Of a stretch of DNA of 64,000 bases, positions 59,104 through 64,000 are shown in pieces. Each line of letters opens with the position of its first letter. Position 1 is the stretch's first letter. The notes beneath the pieces are model-generated. The model saw nothing but the letters and a program-made list of their open reading frames with translations. It did no database searches and had not been told where the DNA came from. Source of the stretch: Ferdinandcohnia sp036962705 (GTDB lineage: Bacteria > Bacillota > Bacilli > Bacillales > Bacillaceae_L); contig NZ_JBALOQ010000013.1 in assembly GCF_036962705.1 (NCBI RefSeq), forward strand, positions 246,414 to 310,413. Reading direction: 5' to 3'. Both the position numbers and the translations under genes were made by a program.

Positions 59104-62100
59104 TTAGTGGAACACCACATTTTGTGGACCCATTAATTCCTTAATTTCAGTTAAAAAATTTGAATTAAGACTGACCCAAAGCTCTTGTTGAAGCTGAATG
59201 GTTTTTTGTGATTCCTGATAATAGAGAACAACTGGCGTTTCACCAGGATATTCCTTTAACAATTCTTTTAAGTCGATAAAAACTCGATCTGCTTGTTGGC
59301 CATTTTTCATCCTGATAAACAGTTTCTTTTCTTCTTCCGGTAAATCCACTTTTTCAGGCAATTCTTGAGCTTGATTGATAATCAGTTGTAGTTGATTATT
59401 CCGATTTTCAATCTTTCCTTTTAGTAATAATAAAGCCTCGTTTTTCAAAAGCTTTGCTGACTGATTATAGGTTCTCGGAAAGGCAACTCCCTCTAATTCG
59501 CCTGTGTCATCACCAATAGTCAAAAATGCCATAACTTCACCTTTTTTTGTGCGTATCGTTCTTTCTTTTGTTATAAACCCACCAATCACAACATTTTGAT
59601 GAAGATACAAGGACGCCTCCGCAATCGCTATCGCACCGTTTTTCTTTAAATAAGTTGAATACGAAGTAATAGGATGACTTGATAAGTAAAAACCGAGTGC
59701 CTCTTTTTCAAAGCGGAGTTTTTCCATTTCCTTAAATGGTTCAACTTCAACATATTTTGGTTTAAGTCCAAAATCATCCTCAAAAAACATCTCAAATTGA
59801 TTTTCATCATCCTTCGGTCGTACGAGTTCTGCATGTTCGAGTGCAACGTCTAAAGTTGCTAAAAGAGTTGCTCGATGTTCTCCAAATTCATCAAAAGCGC
59901 CTGAACAAACTAACGCTTCTAAAGTACGACGATTTATACTTCGCATCGAGGTTCTAACACAGAAATCAAATAGGTCTGAAAATGGTTTAACCTTTCTTGT
60001 TTCGACAATCTCTTTTAGCGCGGCAACTCCTACACTTTTAATACCTGCCAAACTAAATCGAATCGCCTTTTTCTCTACAATAAATGGATAAAAACTTTTA
60101 TTAATAGATGGGGGCAGAATGGTAATGCCCTTTTGTTTGGATTCACGAATATATTGTCCTAGCTTGTCATCGTTTCCAATCACACTTGTGAGTAGTGCAG
60201 CCATAAAATAGAGCGGATAGTTTGCTTTTAAATAGGCGAGCTGATAAGCAATCATACTATAGGCAACGGCATGACTACGGTTAAAACCATAGTTAGCAAA
60301 TCTAACAATTAAGTCGTAAATCTCATTTGCCGTTTTTTCGGTATAGCCCTTGCTTAAACTACCTTGAACAAAATGCTGCCGCTCCTTATCAAGAACCTCT
60401 TTCTTCTTTTTACTTACGGCTCTTCTTAAAAGGTCAGCCTCACCAAGACTAAATCCGGCCATTTTTGAGGCAATCTGCATAATTTGCTCCTGATACACAA
60501 TAACCCCATATGTCATTTGTAGAATCGGTTTTAGGTCAGGATGTGGATATTGAACTGCTTCTTTTTTATGCTTTCGTGCAATATACAATGGGATATTTTC
60601 CATTGGACCAGGTCTGTACAAAGCATTTACTGCCACAATGTCTTCTAGTGCATTCGGCTGAAGCCTTACTAAAACACTCCTCATCCCGCTTGACTCTAGC
60701 TGGAAAACCCCTGTCGTATCTCCTTTACTTAACAAGGCAAATGTTTTCTGATCATCTAAAGGGATCGTCGAAAGGTCAATACTCTTTCCTGTGCTACGCT
60801 TAATCGTGGAATGAATATTATCGATAAGCGTTAAGTTACGAAGTCCAAGAAAATCCATTTTTAAGAGACCAATTTCCTCGAGTATATCCATTGGGAATTG
60901 TGTTAAATAAACTTCATTATGACCCTCTTGAATGGCAATTAAATCCGTCAACGGTTGTTCACTAATAACAACCCCTGCAGCATGTGTGGAAGTATGTCTT
61001 GGTAGACCTTCAATTTTTTTCGCTGTTTCAAAGATTTTCCGTCCGATTTCGATGTTTTGAATATATTCCCGTAATCCTTGCGATTCTTCATAGGCTTGTT
61101 GCAGTGTGATTCCAAGCTTACTTGGAACTTGTTTTGCAAGAAAATCAGCTTCTTTAGGAGAGATTCCCATCACTCTTCCAACGTCCCGAAGTGCAGCTCT
61201 TGCAGCTAATGTTCCAAATGTAATGATTTGGGCAACATGAAGTCTGCCATATTTTTTCGAAACATATTCAATCATTTCATCCCGTCGGTTATCTGGAAAA
61301 TCAATATCAATATCGGGCATTGATATTCTTTCAGGGTTTAAGAATCGTTCAAATAATAATTGATGTTCAAGTGGATCAACATCAGTTATATATAGAACAT
61401 AGGCGACCAGTGAGCCCGCTGCTGAACCCCTTCCTGGTCCCGTTACAATACCGTTCTCATGCGCATATTTCATAAAATCCCAAACAATTAAAAAATAATC
61501 ACTAAAATTCATTTTTTTGATGACTTGAAGCTCATACTGGAGTCGTTCGGACTGTTCATCAGTAGGATTTTGGTACCTTTCTTTCAGTCCTTTTAGACAG
61601 ATTCGTGACAAATAATCCTCTGCAGATTCATGACCCGGAACTGGATATTTCGGTAATGCAAATTTCCCTAATTCAATTTCGACATTACATTGCCTGGCAA
61701 TGTGTAATGTGTTTTCAAGAACCACTGGTGTGTCAGAAAATAGGTCGGTCATTTGTGATGGAGATTTTAAATAGTATTCCTTGCTCGGAAGGATGACTCG
61801 ATCTTCATCTGAAAGCTTCGTCCCATTTTTTATAGATAGTAAGCACTCATGAGCAAATGAATCTGCTTGTTCTATGTATTGAACATTGTTTGTGGCAACC
61901 AATGGAATTTGCAGATCTTGACCTATTTTGAATAAATTGCTATTCATTTCGACATTCTCTCGCAAGCCATGATTTTGCACTGCTAAATAAAAGCTTTCTT
62001 GTTCAAAGATTTGTTTGTAGGAATTTGCTCGCTCTATTGCTTCCTCGTATTTTCCATTCTTTAGGCTTTGCTCGATGTCCCCTTTAAGACCAGGTGATAT

Positions 62101-62469
62101 ACCGATTAATCCCTCGCGATATTGGGATAACCATCTTCTGGGAATTCCATCCTTTGATTTAGTTTGAATGGCACTACTTATTTTTAAGAGATTTTGATAT
62201 CCTTTGTTATTTTTTGCAAGTAATACTACAGGATAAGCAGTGTGGTTTTCTTCCTCCGATAATACCGAGGTAGTCATGCCTATGATTGGCTTGATTCCAC
62301 GCTTCCTGCATTCTTTATAAAAGGCTATCGCGCCATACATTACGTTTTCATCGGTTAATGCCAACGCTTTAAGCCCTAGGTTGCTAGCTTTTTCAACCAA
62401 AGCTTCAACTTTTGCAGCACTCGATAAAAGGCTATAGGCGCTTTGAACCTGAAGATGAACAAAAGGCAA
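59104..62469 (-). CDS. dnaE: DNA polymerase III alpha subunit DnaE
   Basis: Replicative polymerase of the DnaE type; in Bacillus it extends primers before PolC takes over the lagging strand. 1121 residues. N-terminal PHP domain (FVHLQVQSAYSLLSSAAK, LKALALTDENVMYGAIAFY), C-family catalytic motif PDIDIDFPD (about 400), further polymerase core (GFNRSHAVAYSMIAYQLAYLK), and C-terminal OB fold (VVIGGFITKERTIRTKKGEVMAFLTIGDDTGELEGVAFP). The start is TTG 62469, eight bases after GAGGTG. It diverges from ytrH. Confidence 0.97.
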   Translation of the reverse strand: MPFVHLQVQSAYSLLSSAAKVEALVEKASNLGLKALALTDENVMYGAIAFYKECRKRGIKPIIGMTTSVLSEEENHTAYPVVLLAKNNKGYQNLLKISSAIQTKSKDGIPRRWLSQYREGLIGISPGLKGDIEQSLKNGKYEEAIERANSYKQIFEQESFYLAVQNHGLRENVEMNSNLFKIGQDLQIPLVATNNVQYIEQADSFAHECLLSIKNGTKLSDEDRVILPSKEYYLKSPSQMTDLFSDTPVVLENTLHIARQCNVEIELGKFALPKYPVPGHESAEDYLSRICLKGLKERYQNPTDEQSERLQYELQVIKKMNFSDYFLIVWDFMKYAHENGIVTGPGRGSAAGSLVAYVLYITDVDPLEHQLLFERFLNPERISMPDIDIDFPDNRRDEMIEYVSKKYGRLHVAQIITFGTLAARAALRDVGRVMGISPKEADFLAKQVPSKLGITLQQAYEESQGLREYIQNIEIGRKIFETAKKIEGLPRHTSTHAAGVVISEQPLTDLIAIQEGHNEVYLTQFPMDILEEIGLLKMDFLGLRNLTLIDNIHSTIKRSTGKSIDLSTIPLDDQKTFALLSKGDTTGVFQLESSGMRSVLVRLQPNALEDIVAVNALYRPGPMENIPLYIARKHKKEAVQYPHPDLKPILQMTYGVIVYQEQIMQIASKMAGFSLGEADLLRRAVSKKKKEVLDKERQHFVQGSLSKGYTEKTANEIYDLIVRFANYGFNRSHAVAYSMIAYQLAYLKANYPLYFMAALLTSVIGNDDKLGQYIRESKQKGITILPPSINKSFYPFIVEKKAIRFSLAGIKSVGVAALKEIVETRKVKPFSDLFDFCVRTSMRSINRRTLEALVCSGAFDEFGEHRATLLATLDVALEHAELVRPKDDENQFEMFFEDDFGLKPKYVEVEPFKEMEKLRFEKEALGFYLSSHPITSYSTYLKKNGAIAIAEASLYLHQNVVIGGFITKERTIRTKKGEVMAFLTIGDDTGELEGVAFPRTYNQSAKLLKNEALLLLKGKIENRNNQLQLIINQAQELPEKVDLPEEEKKLFIRMKNGQQADRVFIDLKELLKEYPGETPVVLYYQESQKTIQLQQELWVSLNSNFLTEIKELMGPQNVVFH

Positions 62470-62581
62470 CGAAATTACACCTCTTTCATTTATTTTTTCG
62501 TCCTATACAATACTTCAATTATAGTCCTATTTACGAAACAAGCAAAACAAAACTCATACTGGCTAGTGTTTGTCCATATAC

Positions 62582-62610
62582 ATATAGTAAAAGTTTCGTA
62601 AACCATAACA
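62582..62610 (+). promoter_or_regulatory. Possible SigE promoter of ytrHI
   Basis: ATATA (62582-62586), about 16 bp, CATAACAT (62603-62610), roughly SigE-like. The downstream genes are sporulation genes known from the mother-cell SigE regulon. Weak by sequence alone. Confidence 0.35.
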
Positions 62611-62632
62611 TTTTTACAAAGAGGGTGTCTAA

Positions 62633-62971
62633 ATGGAAGTGAAAGACGCATTTATGCCTGCATTTATTCATAGTTTCTTTATTGCCCTTGGGGTCCTTTT
62701 AGGTGGATCGCTAATCGGAGGGATAGGTGCCTTTTTTTCGGGTCAAGCACCATTATCCGAAATCTATTCGGTAGCAAGCAAGTTGAAAATTTGGGCACTT
62801 GTTGCTGCAATTGGTGGAACATTTGATACTTTTTACAGCTTTGAAAAGGGGATTTTTCTTGGACAGACAAAAGATGTGTTTAAACAATTTCTTCTTATTG
62901 TCTCGGCGATGGGAGGAGCTCAATTCGGCTGGAGAATAATTGAGTGGTTTACACAGGAGCATATAACCTAA
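62633..62971 (+). CDS. ytrH: Sporulation membrane protein YtrH
   Basis: A 112-residue protein with three hydrophobic segments, matching YtrH (AFMPAFIHSFFIALGVLLGGSLIGGIGAFFSGQAPLSEIYSVASKLKIWALVAAIGGTFDTF). Required for efficient sporulation in B. subtilis. Its TAA overlaps the ATG of ytrI by one base. Confidence 0.92.
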   Translation: MEVKDAFMPAFIHSFFIALGVLLGGSLIGGIGAFFSGQAPLSEIYSVASKLKIWALVAAIGGTFDTFYSFEKGIFLGQTKDVFKQFLLIVSAMGGAQFGWRIIEWFTQEHIT

Positions 62972-63474
62972 TGAGAGTCCCACCCTATCATCAAAAACCG
63001 GGCTGGCAACGATTTTTCGCAGGCGTTGTGATCGGTGCATTAATAAGTTGGTTTGTATTTTTGTTTCAGTTTGGTGTGTTACAGGATAAACAAATTCTAA
63101 AAATGACAGAACAGGTAAGTGAAATTAATGATTTAAAAAAAAGCAAGGACATTCTTATAGAAGATATGAAAAAATTAAACGAAGACAACAAAAACAAGCT
63201 CAAAATTCAGGACTTCAAGGTGGATTTCGTAAACAAAAAGAAATTTGACCTAAGTTCACTCAATCTTCACCATATGAGAACCACTGTAATTGAGGATCTT
63301 AACTCTTTAATTGGACAGGATGTTCAAACCGTATCCAAAAACAAAGAGCTTCTTTTTAGGACAATCGAAAATAGTGTTTTCGAGCTGGACGATAAATCAT
63401 ATAGACTCAAAATTCATACTGTCTTTTTCGATACAACACTTGAAATTTCCCTTAGTATCGAACTTGCTAAATAA
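62971..63474 (+). CDS. ytrI: Sporulation membrane protein YtrI
   Basis: A 167-residue protein beginning MRVPPYHQKPGWQRFFAGVVIGALISW as in YtrI, with one membrane helix (about 17-38), a coiled coil (about 45-85) and a soluble C-terminal domain with beta character. Translationally coupled to ytrH by a stop/start overlap. ATG 62971 is chosen over an upstream GTG inside ytrH because homology starts there. Confidence 0.92.
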   Translation: MRVPPYHQKPGWQRFFAGVVIGALISWFVFLFQFGVLQDKQILKMTEQVSEINDLKKSKDILIEDMKKLNEDNKNKLKIQDFKVDFVNKKKFDLSSLNLHHMRTTVIEDLNSLIGQDVQTVSKNKELLFRTIENSVFELDDKSYRLKIHTVFFDTTLEISLSIELAK

Positions 63475-63613
63475 CTAAGCCTCCTTTTTGTATTGGTTCC
63501 GTTTGTGGGTGCAATTTTAATAAATGGTATTAGAACTGACATGTGCTTTGGCACACGTCATATTCTTTATTTATCAAGGTTATTTAATCATTTTTTGATG
63601 GACTATTTCTTCT

Positions 63614-63957
63614 GTTTTTTCGAAAGGATTTATCCCTCATCGCTTTATGAAGACCACTTTCTCTGGTTTTTCAAAGAGATTTTGTCTTCATCGCATTAAT
63701 GTAGACCACTTCTCTGGTTTTTCAAAGAAATTTGGTCTTCATCGCATTTATGAAAACCACTTTCTCTAGTTTTCCGAAGGGATTTGGTCTTCATCGCATT
63801 TATGAAGACCACTTTCTCTGGTTTTTCAAAGGGACTTGGTCTTCATCGCATTTATAAAAACCACTTTCTCTAGTTTTCCGAAGGGACTTGGTCTTCATCA
63901 CCTTTATGAAAACCACTTTCTCTGGTTTTTCAAAGAAATTTGGTCTTCGCTGTCATT
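63614..63957. repeat. Tandem 52-bp repeat array with internal palindrome
   Basis: About six consecutive units; the ACCACT landmark recurs at 63653, 63705, 63756, 63808, 63860 and 63912. Each unit contains TGGTCTTCAT, loop CGCATTT, ATGAAGACCA (perfect at 63785-63811). Two subtypes alternate, CTGGTTTTTCAAAG and CTAGTTTTCCGAAG, giving a 104-bp higher-order period. No coding frame crosses the array. It follows ytrI; the stretch 63475-63613 shows nothing else. Confidence 0.9.
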
Positions 63958-64000
63958 AAAAAGAAAACTCACCACAATATGTGAACTGCACCAAAATTGT

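Noticed and set aside
63614..63957. CRISPR array
   Set aside because: Units are contiguous with no unique spacers; the whole 52 bp repeats, and no cas gene is present.

Overview
The window is a stretch of AT-rich chromosome from a spore-forming member of the Bacillaceae. Gene order follows the Bacillus subtilis lysC to ytrI region: lysC, uvrC, trxA, etfAB, fadB, fadR, lcfA, mutS2, polX, cvpA, zapA, rnhC, pheST, rlmP, sspI, infC-rpmI-rplT, thrS, ytxC, dnaI, dnaB, nrdR, speD, gapB, coaE, ytaF, mutM, polA, phoPR, citZ-icd-mdh, ytvI, fxsA, pyk, pfkA, accDA, malic enzyme, dnaE and ytrHI. Spore genes (sspI, ytxC, ytaF, ytvI, ytrH, ytrI) support an endospore former. I cannot fix the genus from the sequence. 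No phage, IS transposase, rRNA, tRNA or CRISPR array was seen.

Layout. Positions 1-9600 hold lysine biosynthesis control (lysine riboswitch plus truncated lysC), repair (uvrC), thioredoxin, and fatty-acid degradation (etfA, etfB, fadB, fadR, lcfA). Here fadR has its own promoter with a FadR operator on it. Positions 9.6-19.7 kb carry mutS2, polX, cvpA, zapA, rnhC and the T-box controlled pheST operon. Positions 19.7-28.7 kb carry rlmP, sspI, an M42 peptidase, dut, a SigW-type ysdB gene, small membrane proteins, the infC operon with its L20-type leader, and thrS with a Thr T-box. Positions 28.7-42.8 kb hold replication and repair genes (dnaI, dnaB, nrdR, mutM, polA), speD, gapB, coaE and an hflKC pair. 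Positions 43-54 kb hold phoPR, a MaoC-like protein, the citZ-icd-mdh operon, pyk and pfkA. Positions 54-63.5 kb hold accDA, a GntR regulator, malic enzyme, dnaE and sporulation genes. The last 500 bases are non-coding tandem repeats.

The main unexplained signal is a family of eight intergenic repeats (copies at about 6131, 21572, 29752, 32306, 34237, 37967, 56512 and 57428). Each has a 13-bp inverted-repeat domain (TAACTTTATTCAG and its complement) joined to a second multi-hairpin domain. Long and short versions exist, and paired base changes between copies suggest that it folds as RNA. In four copies the first TAA of the element is itself the stop codon of the neighbouring gene (M42 peptidase, dnaI, gapB, malic enzyme). 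In two more it starts 2-4 bases past the stop (polA, fadR). The element therefore behaves like a mobile or duplicated module docked on stop codons, usually inside operons. A second point of interest is a 52-bp tandem repeat with an internal palindrome at the right end. Others are a possible structured speD leader, a 25-bp palindrome over the lcfA promoter, and a PhoR kinase that lacks the usual extracytoplasmic domain.
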